Positions 24,697-33,353 are shown, counted from the first letter of the stretch. The stretch is DNA of 33,920 bases from an uncultured Clostridia bacterium (GCA_937919155.1 CALFPM010000086.1:1-33920), one strand, 5' to 3'. The notes: generated by a model not told the origin, from the letters alone. Program-made: numbers and translations.

Positions 24697-27600
24697 ATGC
24701 AACGTACGGATATTCGTCAGAGCGATTTGTTTATCAGTTGGACGGGCAAAGATGCCGAATTAAAAGATAAAATTATTTCTTTTTTGCGTCAAAAAGGTAT
24801 TTCCTGCACAGAATCGGACTATTCCTGTGCGGGAGACTTCCGTCAGTGGAGCCGCGAAGCCGTAGAAAAAAGCACGGTATTTTTACTTTTATACACAGAA
24901 AATACCATAAACAGCGAATATGTTCCCATTGAAATTGAAGAACTTCAGAAGATTGATGATTATCAGAACCGATGCGTACCCGTGGTATCTGATTACGGAC
25001 TTTATGCAGAAAATCTTCCTCAGCTTGCCGAAAATATAAGCGCGGTTGTGCTTAACGGCCGTGAACTTACCGAAGATTATCTTGAAAAGATTCTTTATAA
25101 CGTTCAGACTCTGATTAACAACCGTAATATCAAAATATATAAAGAAGCAACAAAGCCCACTTATTTACGCCTTGTATCCATGCTGAAATCAATGCATATT
25201 GCAGAGCGTGAATTCAACCACGAAAGTCTTTATATCAACCGTTCCGTAAGCGATGAGGACGGCAGGGAAATAGTTGATTCTTCGGAATTTTTCAATACAA
25301 ATGATATCTTGTTTTTATACGGTCCTGCAGGCAGCGGTAAATCATGTTATATAGATCAGTTGCGAAACTCAGCGGATGAGAATACGTTGGTTCTGACCCT
25401 GACTTGCCATAAGCTGGCTGACGAAAGCAATCTGTTTCCAAAAATGTTTGAGGAATTCAAACGCTATTGCGGCAACCGCGATTTTTTTACTGCGGAAGAT
25501 TTTAAAAGCCTGATTTCTGTAAAAAAACTGATGTTGGTGCTTGACGGAATGGATGAAATCGCAACCGAAAACGGTGTAAGAAAATTTCTGTCTTTGGTTG
25601 AAAATTATTACAAAGAGAATTCCGAATCAACAACGCTGTTTTTTACAAGCCGCAATGAATACGATGCGGATTTAATTGCAATGAACGGACAAACCCCGAA
25701 AAAATTGGAGCTTCGTTCTCTTCAGGAAGATCAGATCAAAGCGTTCGGCTCAAATTTATTTCTGTTGCTTGGTTCACCAGATAAAAGCAACGATTTTTAT
25801 GTTCATATTCAGGATCTCGCGGACGAAATACGCACAAATCCTTTGTTATTGTCACAGCTTGCTATTATTTACGATAAAAAAAATGAAATTCCGAAAACCA
25901 CTATCGGTATATACGATGCCGTTTGCGAGATAACTTTGTCGCAGAAAAATTCTGTTGCAGACATACCCGATGATTATCGAGAAATGGTTTCCAGAAGGCT
26001 TTCCGAAATTCTTAAAGCCTTTTCGGCGGAACGCTACCGTTTACTTTCATTGGGAAAACGGATTGATGCAAAAAAAATCTTTACCGTCGTTCTGAAGAAT
26101 GAATATTCGGATGCCCAGTACAGAGCAGAGTTTTTAACGGAATATCTGCGAAGCCGTGCAATAATGATAGATGGCGAATTTTATCATAAGATGTTTCTTG
26201 AATATTTTACTGCCTTGAAATATTATGAAACCGCTTTTGACGATTACGATGAAATCGAAAATGAAGAAACAATCAGAGATTTGTTCTCTTATTACGGTAA
26301 CCCTTATTGGTCAAAAGTTATTGAAATGTTTCTTGTCAAGGCGGATAGTTCCGCAGACGAAGAAACAACAAAAGCGCTCTATGAACTGATAATGTCCTTT
26401 GATATTTGTGAATATACGGTTCTTTTTGATGTTTGCAAGGCTTTTCTTTTACACAAACAGATAATTCAGAACGTGCTTGTTTCGGATATTATGAAAAAAT
26501 CGGCAGAGGGGATTTATCCTCCTTATGGTCCGTTGTTTTGGTATGTTCCTGAATATAATCTTTATGAAACATGTTTGATTGCGCTTGAGGACTTAAAAGA
26601 AGAGCCGCACTTTGCAAAAGCTCTTGCTCTGGTGAGAGACGTCTGTTTTATTATGGGCGGCAAATACACCGCCAAAGCCGTCACAGATAAAATATCTTTC
26701 GAATCTGTTTTTGCGGAATGCGGATCTTCTCTCAGCGGCATAAGAAAAGGACTCTGCGAGCTGTTCTTTTTGGGGAAAACAGATTTTTCAGGCGGCGAAG
26801 ATATTTATCCCCGTTGCTTTAATATCAGCGAAGCAAAAAGCTTTATGGAAAACGGTTGCGGTGTCATAGGAAGAATGGGAACTCCTTTCAAGGATGAACT
26901 GGAACTTTTTTCGCACAATTCGTATAACATTCTGAATAACGAGTATATCGGTCTTGTTGCCTTGCCTTATGATATCAGCGAAGCAGAAAGAACTATGACC
27001 GAAAAACCGTGCTTTAAACTGAGCGGTCTTATTCTTTCGTCAACCGATGATACGGAGATGAAATACATAGCCATTAACAGAAGGCATATAAGAGTAATAT
27101 ATATCCCGGAGAACATAACCGGATTTGATGACGGCAAAAACAATCTTTTATGGAACATGCTTAACTTTACCTCGTTTTTACCGCTTTCTGTTTATGCTGC
27201 CGTAACCGAAGATAAAATAATTTATGTTTCGGACACAGCTTCTTTACCTGAGGGAATAAAAGAAATTTCTGACGAAATGTTTGCATGGAACACATTAATA
27301 AAAAGTCTGAAATTACCCTCAACCGTTGAAACAATCGGTGAAAATGCATTCCACGGTTGCAGTTCGTTATGTGAAATTAACATTCCGGACGGTGTAAAAG
27401 AAATCGGCAAAGGTGCTTTTGAATATTGCACATCGCTTGCTGTTGTCACTCTTCCAAAAGATATAACAGAAATTTGTTGCTGTTTGTTTGGCGATTGCGA
27501 ATCTCTTGATTCAGTTGTGTTGCCCGACAGTGTAAGAACAATCAGTGCGGAAGCATTCAGAAACTGCCGTTCACTTGATTCAATATCAATCCCTGATAAC

Positions 27601-29280
27601 ACGGAAAAAATCGGTTCGGAGGCTTTTAAAAACTGTATCTCTCTTAAATCAATTATACTTTCTGACAACATAAAGAAGGTTGAAAATCATACTTTTTATG
27701 GTTGTTCTTCGCTTACATCTGTCTCTTTTTCAGACAGCATTCTGGAGATTGGCGAAAGTGCCTTTTCCGGTTGCACCTTGCTGGCATCAATCTCACTTCC
27801 GAAAGGAATAAAAGAAATCGGAATGCGGGCATTTAAAAACTGTGCTTCAATTACGGCGGTTAATCTTTCGGATTCCATAACAACAATTAATTATGAAACG
27901 TTTTCGGGATGCACTTCGCTTACATCAATTACATTTCCTGAAAGTATAACAGAAATTATAGACGAAGCATTCAGTAAATGCAGCCTGCTTTCGACAGTTA
28001 AATTCCCGGAACACGGGTTGTGTAACATAGGTAACAATGTATTCAAAGGCTGCCATAAAATGAACCTGATTGAAAACTGTCCCGTCGGCTATAACCAAAA
28101 GTTTTTGAGAGTACCGGACGAATGCGTCATCAATTGTTGCAGTGTAAACTTTCAGAAAATTGAAAATCTTGAGGGAACGGAAATTTCGGATAGCCAATTT
28201 GAGGGAAGAAATGACATTACAAGCATACAGATTCCCGATAACATAACAAAAATCGGAGCAAACGCTTTTGGTGACTGTGTGTCATTGACGGAAATTATAC
28301 TCCCTGACAGCATCAAGGAAATTGATAACTGTGCATTCGGGCGCTGTATATCTCTCAATTCAATTGTTATGCAAGAGGGGATAACGAGAATTGGTTTATA
28401 TTCTTTTACAAACTGCACTTCGTTAAACTCAATTAATTTGCCTGACAGTATAGAGGATATTATGATGGGTGCTTTCAACGGTTGCACATCGCTTACCTCC
28501 GTTGCGCTTCCAAAAGGCATAACAAATATTTATGACAGTTTGTTTTCGGAATGTGAATCCCTTGTTTCGATGGAGCTGCCTGACGGTGTAAGAATGATTG
28601 GAGAGAAAGCATTCAAAAATTGCAGTTCACTGGTCTCAATATCACTTCCTGAAAACTTAAAAGTAATCGGGCATGAGGCTTTTGAAAGCTGCAATATGCT
28701 TGAGTCAATCACTCTTCCGGAAGAAACAGAAATAATAGGCAGATATGCATTTTCAAACTGTAATTCACTCGCAACGGTTACTTTTCCTGATAATATGCGG
28801 GAGATTGGTAACGAGGCATTTGAGGGATGTACTTCGCTTGTTTCAATAGTTTTTCCGAACAATATCTTAAAAATAGGTCAAAATGTTTTTTCAGGTTGTA
28901 CATCCCTTGCTTCAGCAACATTGCCGAGCAACATAACCAAAATCAGTCAGGGTATCTTTTTCAATTGCAAATCGCTTGCCGAAATCAAATTACCCGAGGG
29001 AATAATTGAAATAGAAGACATTGCTTTTGCAGGTTGCAGTTCCCTTGATTCAATTACCCTCCCTTGCAGTATCACGAAAATTGGTATGGGTGCTTTTTAT
29101 CATTGCGATTCTTTATTATCCGTTACTATTCCCGAATCTGTCAGAGTTATCGGTGACGGAGCTTTTGCTGATTGCGAAAATTTGCGCGAGATTACTCTTT
29201 CACGCCGTTTTGAATGTGAGCTGCCCCGTTTCTTCGGCGGAGATGTTGACTTATCAAAGATTAAAGTAAACTGGATCTGA
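24697..29280 (+). CDS. TIR-NACHT-leucine-rich-repeat protein, bacterial NLR-type immune receptor
   Basis: A 1,527-residue protein, numbered from ATG 24697 (AAGGGGA 8 bases ahead; ATG 24688 overlaps it). TIR domain about 9-137: DLFISWTGKD start and YVPIEIEEL, where Glu79 fits the catalytic Glu of NAD-cleaving TIRs (W-V-x-x-E-L pattern). NACHT STAND ATPase from about 200: Walker A GPAGSGKS 209-216, Walker B LMLVLDGMDE ending near 287, sensor FFTSRNEYD near 319, and FYHKMFLEYFTALKYYE near 495, the conserved winged-helix end of NACHTs. Residues about 560-850 match no domain I know. LRR region 852-1502: 25 regular 23-residue repeats of BspA/LRR_5 type. No signal peptide or membrane helix, so it is cytosolic. 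In the likely mechanism, the LRRs sense a phage product, NACHT oligomerises and TIR degrades NAD+. Codon use (AAA, TTT, TTA) differs from pnp, suggesting transfer. Confidence 0.9.
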   Translation: MQRTDIRQSDLFISWTGKDAELKDKIISFLRQKGISCTESDYSCAGDFRQWSREAVEKSTVFLLLYTENTINSEYVPIEIEELQKIDDYQNRCVPVVSDYGLYAENLPQLAENISAVVLNGRELTEDYLEKILYNVQTLINNRNIKIYKEATKPTYLRLVSMLKSMHIAEREFNHESLYINRSVSDEDGREIVDSSEFFNTNDILFLYGPAGSGKSCYIDQLRNSADENTLVLTLTCHKLADESNLFPKMFEEFKRYCGNRDFFTAEDFKSLISVKKLMLVLDGMDEIATENGVRKFLSLVENYYKENSESTTLFFTSRNEYDADLIAMNGQTPKKLELRSLQEDQIKAFGSNLFLLLGSPDKSNDFYVHIQDLADEIRTNPLLLSQLAIIYDKKNEIPKTTIGIYDAVCEITLSQKNSVADIPDDYREMVSRRLSEILKAFSAERYRLLSLGKRIDAKKIFTVVLKNEYSDAQYRAEFLTEYLRSRAIMIDGEFYHKMFLEYFTALKYYETAFDDYDEIENEETIRDLFSYYGNPYWSKVIEMFLVKADSSADEETTKALYELIMSFDICEYTVLFDVCKAFLLHKQIIQNVLVSDIMKKSAEGIYPPYGPLFWYVPEYNLYETCLIALEDLKEEPHFAKALALVRDVCFIMGGKYTAKAVTDKISFESVFAECGSSLSGIRKGLCELFFLGKTDFSGGEDIYPRCFNISEAKSFMENGCGVIGRMGTPFKDELELFSHNSYNILNNEYIGLVALPYDISEAERTMTEKPCFKLSGLILSSTDDTEMKYIAINRRHIRVIYIPENITGFDDGKNNLLWNMLNFTSFLPLSVYAAVTEDKIIYVSDTASLPEGIKEISDEMFAWNTLIKSLKLPSTVETIGENAFHGCSSLCEINIPDGVKEIGKGAFEYCTSLAVVTLPKDITEICCCLFGDCESLDSVVLPDSVRTISAEAFRNCRSLDSISIPDNTEKIGSEAFKNCISLKSIILSDNIKKVENHTFYGCSSLTSVSFSDSILEIGESAFSGCTLLASISLPKGIKEIGMRAFKNCASITAVNLSDSITTINYETFSGCTSLTSITFPESITEIIDEAFSKCSLLSTVKFPEHGLCNIGNNVFKGCHKMNLIENCPVGYNQKFLRVPDECVINCCSVNFQKIENLEGTEISDSQFEGRNDITSIQIPDNITKIGANAFGDCVSLTEIILPDSIKEIDNCAFGRCISLNSIVMQEGITRIGLYSFTNCTSLNSINLPDSIEDIMMGAFNGCTSLTSVALPKGITNIYDSLFSECESLVSMELPDGVRMIGEKAFKNCSSLVSISLPENLKVIGHEAFESCNMLESITLPEETEIIGRYAFSNCNSLATVTFPDNMREIGNEAFEGCTSLVSIVFPNNILKIGQNVFSGCTSLASATLPSNITKISQGIFFNCKSLAEIKLPEGIIEIEDIAFAGCSSLDSITLPCSITKIGMGAFYHCDSLLSVTIPESVRVIGDGAFADCENLREITLSRRFECELPRFFGGDVDLSKIKVNWI
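27250..29202 (+). repeat. LRR-coding array, 69-bp period
   Basis: 651 codons: 11 regular 23-residue repeats, an irregular 76-residue stretch (28009-28236), then 14 more regular repeats. The consensus is roughly x-x-I-x-x-I-G-x-x-A-F-x-x-C-x-S-L-x-S-I-x-L-P. The Cys/Ser-Leu and Leu-Pro positions are the most constant. The DNA copies are well diverged, so this is an old array, not a recent expansion. A final degenerate repeat (RRFECELPRFFGG) caps it. Confidence 0.92.
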
Positions 29281-29336
29281 TGTGTTTTCTGCAATATAAA
29301 TTTTCCGGCAGGAAACAGAATAGTTTCGTTTCCCTA

Positions 29337-29365
29337 TTGTAAAAGCTTTAGCGGTGTGATATATT
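29337..29365 (+). promoter_or_regulatory. Promoter of the GH4 gene
   Basis: TTGTAA (29337-29342), 17 bases, TATATT (29360-29365), then AAAGGAG before the ATG at 29397. Upstream, GGAAAC (29321-29326) and GTTTCC (29338 region upstream, about 29328-29333) could form a weak hairpin after the NLR gene. Confidence 0.5.
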
Positions 29366-29396
29366 AAAGTAAACTTGTTCCGAAAGGAGAAATACA

Positions 29397-29566
29397 ATGA
29401 TTAAAATTACTTTTATGGGTGCAGGCAGCACCGTTTTTGCAAGAAATGTTCTGGGCGACTGTATGTGCACTCCCGCCCTTCGTGACAGCGTTATCGCTCT
29501 TTATGATATTGATCCTCAGAGATTGGAAGATTCCGAGATTATTTTGAAGGCCATCAATCATAATGT
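29397..29566 (+). pseudogene. GH4 alpha-galactosidase/glucosidase N-terminus, cut at a contig join
   Basis: The first 56 residues are a clear GH4 start: ITFMGAGSTVFARNVLGD is the NAD-binding loop with the family's typical FARN-GD extension, followed by LYDIDPQRLEDSE. GH4 enzymes cleave alpha-galactosides or alpha-glucosides through an NAD- and Mn-dependent oxidation cycle and are about 430 residues long. Promoter, AAAGGAG ribosome binding site and base composition fit the main organism. Homology stops at AINHN (near 29564), where the frame continues into a PstS-like sequence. This is best read as a real gene of the host cut by a misassembly. Confidence 0.8.
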
Positions 29567-29837
29567 GACCATTGAAATGCAGCAGTCCGATTCCACCATC
29601 GGCATGAATTCCCTGAAGGAGGGCATGTGTGATATCGGTATGGCTTCCCGTGAACTGAAGGACAGTGAACTGGCGGCAGGTCTGAACCCTACGGTCATCG
29701 CCATGGACGGCATTGCAGTAGTGGTGAATCACGAAAACCCTGTAAATGGACTGAAAAAGGAAGATGTGAAGGCCATTTATACGGGAGAGTTAGATGAATG
29801 GAGTGAGATTCCTTTTGATAAGGAGGTTATAGAATGA
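29567..29837 (+). pseudogene. Internal fragment of a phosphate-binding protein (PstS)
   Basis: In the same frame, residues VTIEMQQSDS, then GMCDIGMASRELKDSE and VIAMDGIAVVVNHENPV and IYTGELDEWSEI, follow the order seen in the middle of PstS, the periplasmic/lipoprotein phosphate receptor of the Pst ABC importer (SSREL and DGIAVVV contact regions). Both ends of PstS are absent. Codon choice (CTG, GTG, GCC) differs from the GH4 piece before it and composition drops again after about 29775, so a further join may lie there. It is not a plausible fusion protein. Confidence 0.7.
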
Positions 29838-29857
29838 AAGAAAATGTTATGAATTTG

Positions 29858-29973
29858 AATATGCAGAAAAAGAATATAAACAAAGATTTCCAAATTTCAA
29901 TGTGGAAATTTTGCATGGCAAAATGAAACCTGCATTAAAAGAAGAAATTATGCATAAATTTAATAATAAAGAA
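29858..29973 (+). pseudogene. RecG helicase fragment
   Basis: Residues EYAEKEYKQRFPNFNVEI, then LHGKMKPALKEEIMHKF, match the helicase C-terminal lobe of RecG (the LLHGKMKP.EK..VM..F block). Nothing of RecG is present before or after; the frame passes straight into an aldose epimerase at about 29965. Just upstream, GGAGG and ATGAAAGAAAATG (29834) look like the start of another unrelated gene, which is also cut off. Confidence 0.65.
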
Positions 29974-30741
29974 ATGTTACATAATGGCAAAACATTTTGG
30001 GATAGACAGGCACCTATTTTGTTTCCTACAGTAGGAAGATTAAGAGATAATAAAACAATAATAAATGACGAAAACTATGAGATACCTCAACATGGATTTG
30101 CAAAAGATATGGAATTTGAATTAGTACAAGAAACAGAGAATGCAAAAGTTTACATGACAAAAAGCAACGAAGAAACTTTAAAAATGTATCCATTTGAGTT
30201 TGAATTATATGTTGCATACATCATAAATGGAGACGAACTAACAGTAAAGTATAAAGTTATAAATAAAGATGAAAAAGATATGTTATTTGGAATAGGAGGA
30301 CATCCAGGATTTAAAATTGATTTAAAACAAGAAGATTACTATTTCGAGTTAGAAAAGAAAGAGAAAAAAGTAGAGTTCATGGAAGTTGAAGGACAATACA
30401 TATCAAATGAACCATCAAGAAATCTTTTAAGAGATGATAAAATAATAGATATAGAAGAAGACAGTTTTATAAATGATGCAATAATGATAAAAAAATTCAA
30501 ATCAAAAACTATTAGTTTAAAACAAAAAGAAGACAATAAAAAAATATTAGAATTTGATATGTCTGATTTTCCAATACTTGCAATATGGACTATTCCTAAA
30601 ACAAAATACATATGCTTAGAACCATGGTTTAATTATGCAGATAGAGTAATAGAAACAGGATACTTTAAAGATAAAGAAGGAGTTCAAACTTTAAAACCAA
30701 ACCAAGAATTTGATTGCAAATTTAGTGTGAAATTCTTTTAA
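29965..30741 (+). CDS. Aldose 1-epimerase family protein (LacX-like), N-terminus missing
   Basis: Galactose mutarotase-fold enzyme that interconverts sugar anomers. The active-site set is visible: WDRQAPILFPTVGRL at the substrate entrance, QHGFA (first His), GGHPGF (second His) and CLEPW (catalytic Glu). About 35-40 N-terminal residues are lacking, because the frame is joined in phase to a RecG piece; the first Met of the visible frame belongs to RecG. The gene is strikingly AT-rich with AGA and ATA codons, unlike anything before 29,500, so it comes from a different organism. The stop is 26 bases before the next gene, with no terminator, suggesting an operon in the source genome. Confidence 0.85.
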   Translation, partial: NKEMLHNGKTFWDRQAPILFPTVGRLRDNKTIINDENYEIPQHGFAKDMEFELVQETENAKVYMTKSNEETLKMYPFEFELYVAYIINGDELTVKYKVINKDEKDMLFGIGGHPGFKIDLKQEDYYFELEKKEKKVEFMEVEGQYISNEPSRNLLRDDKIIDIEEDSFINDAIMIKKFKSKTISLKQKEDNKKILEFDMSDFPILAIWTIPKTKYICLEPWFNYADRVIETGYFKDKEGVQTLKPNQEFDCKFSVKFF

Positions 30742-30769
30742 GAGTCTATAATAAAGGAAGTTATAATAT

Positions 30770-31664
30770 ATGGAAAAAAATATGTTGTTAATAGTTAATC
30801 CAAAAGCTGGTAAAGGAACAATAAAAAAGAAATTACCTAAGATCATTAAAAATTTTGAAAAAAGAGGATATGAAGCAAAAACAATTTATACAAAAATAGA
30901 TTATAAACCATCTGATATTTTAAAAGATAATAATAAAGAATGGGATTTGATAGTTTGCTGTGGAGGAGACCGGAACATTAAATGAACTTATAAATGCTGT
31001 GATGAAGCTAGATAAAAAACCACAAATAGGATTTATTCCTCTTGGAACAATGAATGATTTTGCAAGAACAATAAGATTATCTACAAGAAAAACATTCTTA
31101 GCTAAGAATATAGATGAAGGAAATATTATTCCATCAGATATAGGTACATTTAACAATACATATTTTAATTATGTTGCAGCATTTGGTGCATTTACACCTG
31201 TTTCATATGTTACATCACATAAATTAAAAAGAAAATTTGGAAAACTTGCGTATTTTATTGTAGCGATGAAATACTTAAATAAAATAAGAGGATATAAAAT
31301 TATAATAGAGGCAGAAGGACAAACTGTTACAGATGAATTTGCATTTGGCTCTATAAGCAATTCAAAATCTGTTGGGGGATTTGAATGGTTTAAAAGAAGT
31401 GGCGTAAAAATAAATGACGGAGAATTTGAAATGTTATTTATAAGAAAACCACATAGCATAATAGGATATATAAAAACAATATTCGCAATATTATTTAGGA
31501 AACATAGTAACAAGAAATATTTTGAATACTATCAAACAAACAAAATAAAAATAACATCAGAAGCCGGAATTCCATGGACAATAGACGGAGAATTTGGAGG
31601 AAGAAAAAAAGAAGTAGAAATAAACAACATAAACATGGCAATAGAATATATAATACCAATGTAG
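30770..31664 (+). pseudogene. Diacylglycerol kinase-like lipid kinase (YegS/BmrU type), frameshifted
   Basis: Two overlapping frames make one protein of about 297 residues. The first (30770-30985) starts MLLIVNPKAGKG and reaches VCCGGD. The second continues GTLNELINAV and GFIPLGTMNDFARTI to the end. An extra C at 30970/30971 splits the nucleotide-binding GGDGT motif; removing it restores a continuous frame. The family phosphorylates diacylglycerol or related lipids with ATP. Because the break is one base in a CC pair and everything else is conserved, a sequencing or assembly error is more likely than decay. The same AT-rich composition as the epimerase upstream suggests the same source genome. 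Confidence 0.85.
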
Positions 31665-31697
31665 GATTTTGGGGACAGTCCCCAAAATCCTATTTTT
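31662..31697 (+). terminator. Strong terminator after the lipid kinase
   Basis: 15-base perfect inverted repeat TAGGATTTTGGGGAC / GTCCCCAAAATCCTA around one A, followed by TTTTT. The stop codon TAG is the first base triplet of the stem. Confidence 0.95.
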
Positions 31698-31716
31698 AAA
31701 AACTTATAAAAAACTC

Positions 31717-31746
31717 TTGCATTTTATATCTAGGTTTTGCTATAAT
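31717..31746 (+). promoter_or_regulatory. Promoter upstream of a short ORF and carB
   Basis: TTGCAT (31717-31722), 18 bases, TATAAT (31741-31746). Confidence 0.65.
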
Positions 31747-31771
31747 AGAAAAGATGAAAAGAGGTAGAAAA

Positions 31772-31849
31772 ATGAGAAACTATGTAGAAAAAGCCAATTT
31801 AACAATTAACGCAACAGCTTTTTTAATAGTTGCTTTATTTTTATTTTAG
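31772..31849 (+). CDS. 25-residue hydrophobic peptide, possible leader or small membrane protein
   Basis: A complete mini-gene: promoter at 31717-31746, GAGGTAG 4-5 bases ahead of the ATG, 25 codons, then a terminator-like hairpin. The peptide begins MRNYVEKANLTINAT and ends in the hydrophobic AFLIVALFLF, a short membrane-seeking tail. It lies before carB, so it could be a leader peptide of an attenuator; it holds one Arg and no run of a single amino acid, which argues against classic arginine or pyrimidine-type ribosome attenuation. A type I toxin-like peptide is another option. There is no family match. Confidence 0.45.
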   Translation: MRNYVEKANLTINATAFLIVALFLF

Positions 31850-31880
31850 TAAGGAATTTTGTTTCCTTATTTTTTTTTGT
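31850..31880 (+). terminator. Terminator-like hairpin between the short ORF and carB
   Basis: TAAGGAA (31850-31856) and TTCCTTA (31863-31869) around TTTTGT, followed by a long T-run. No promoter is visible between it and carB, so transcription of carB would have to pass it. Confidence 0.65.
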
Positions 31881-31913
31881 AATTTTTAAACAATAAAAGG
31901 AGATGTATTTTAA

Positions 31914-33353
31914 ATGCCAAAAAGAACAGATGTAAAAAAAGTTTTAGTAATAGGTTCAGGGCCTATAGTAATTGGACAAGCAGCAGAGTTTGATTATGCA
32001 GGAACACAAGCTTGTTTATCATTAAAAGAAGAAGGATATGAAGTAATACTTGTAAATTCAAATCCAGCAACAATTATGACTGACACAACTATAGCAGACA
32101 AAGTATATATGGAACCTTTAACATTAGAATATGTAGCAAAAATAATTAGATATGAAAGACCAGATGCAATAATACCAGGATTAGGAGGACAAACAGGACT
32201 TAATTTAGGTATGCAACTTGCTAAAAAGGGAATCTTGCAAGAATGTAGAGTGAAACTTTTAGGAACAAGTTTAGAAAGTATAGAATGTGCAGAAGATAGA
32301 GAAAAATTCAAAGAGCTTTGTGAATCAATAGGAGAACCAGTAATAGCTTCTGAAATTACATATTCAATAGAAGAAGCAGTAAAAGCTGCAAAAGAAATTG
32401 GATATCCAGTAGTTTTAAGACCTGCATTTACATTAGGAGGAACTGGTGGTGGATTTGCAGAAAATGAGAAAGAGTTAAAAGAAATAATGAAAAATGCTCT
32501 TCAACTTTCTCCAACAAATCAAGTATTAATAGAGAAAAGTGTAAAAGGATATAAAGAAATAGAGTTCGAAGTAATGAGAGATGCAAGCGATACAGCAATT
32601 GCAATATGTGGTATGGAAAATATAGACCCAGTTGGAGTTCATACAGGAGATTCAATGGTTGTAGCACCTATTCAAACATTAAATGAACATGACTTCAATA
32701 TGCTAAAAGAAAGTAGTTTGAAATTAATTAGAGCATTAAAAATAGAAGGTGGATGTAATGTTCAATTTGCATTAAATCCAAATTCTTCAGAATATTATTT
32801 AATAGAAGTAAATCCTAGAGTATCTCGTTCATCAGCTTTAGCATCAAAAGCAAGTGGATATCCGATAGCAAGAGTAACAGCTAAAGTTGCTATGGGAATG
32901 AACTTAGATGAAATAGATATAGTAAACTCGCCTGCAAATCTTGAACCTGAGTTAGATTATATAGCAACAAAGATCTCAAGATTCCCATTTGATAAATTTG
33001 CAACAGCTTCTAACAAATTAGGAACTCAAATGAAAGCAACAGGAGAAATAATGAGTTTAGGAAGAATATTAGAAGAAGGTATACTAAAAGGTATTAGATC
33101 AATGGAAGTGGGAGCTTGCCATTTACACTTACCAAAATTTGATAATATGGAAACAGAAGAACTATTAGAATATATAAAAGATGGTAGAGATGATAGATTC
33201 TTTGCAGTAGCAGAATTAATAAGAAGAGGAACTTCACTTCAAACAATATTTGATATAACAAAAATAACAATATTCTTCTTAGAAAAATTTAAAAACATAA
33301 TAGACCTTGAAAACAAAGTGAAAGAAAATCCTATGGATTTAGAAACATTAAAA
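31914..33353 (+). CDS. carB: Carbamoyl phosphate synthase large subunit, N-terminal part only
   Basis: The first 480 or so of about 1,070 residues of CarB, which makes carbamoyl phosphate for pyrimidines and arginine. The order is standard: [39 protein letters not shown], the ATP-grasp block with [33 protein letters not shown], and the start of the oligomerisation domain ([17 protein letters not shown]). AAAGGAG precedes the ATG. Homology stops near LETLKE at about 33350, where the frame runs on into a membrane antiporter subunit. The second synthetase half and the allosteric domain are missing. This is an assembly break and not a short natural CarB. Confidence 0.9.

Noticed and set aside
27250..29202. 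69-bp periodicity as a CRISPR array or satellite repeat
   Set aside because: The period is a multiple of three, the copies are diverged in DNA but conserved as a 23-residue protein repeat, and the frame is open throughout. It is an LRR array.
29397..29837. A novel GH4-PstS fusion protein
   Set aside because: Both partners are non-functional fragments and the composition changes at the join.
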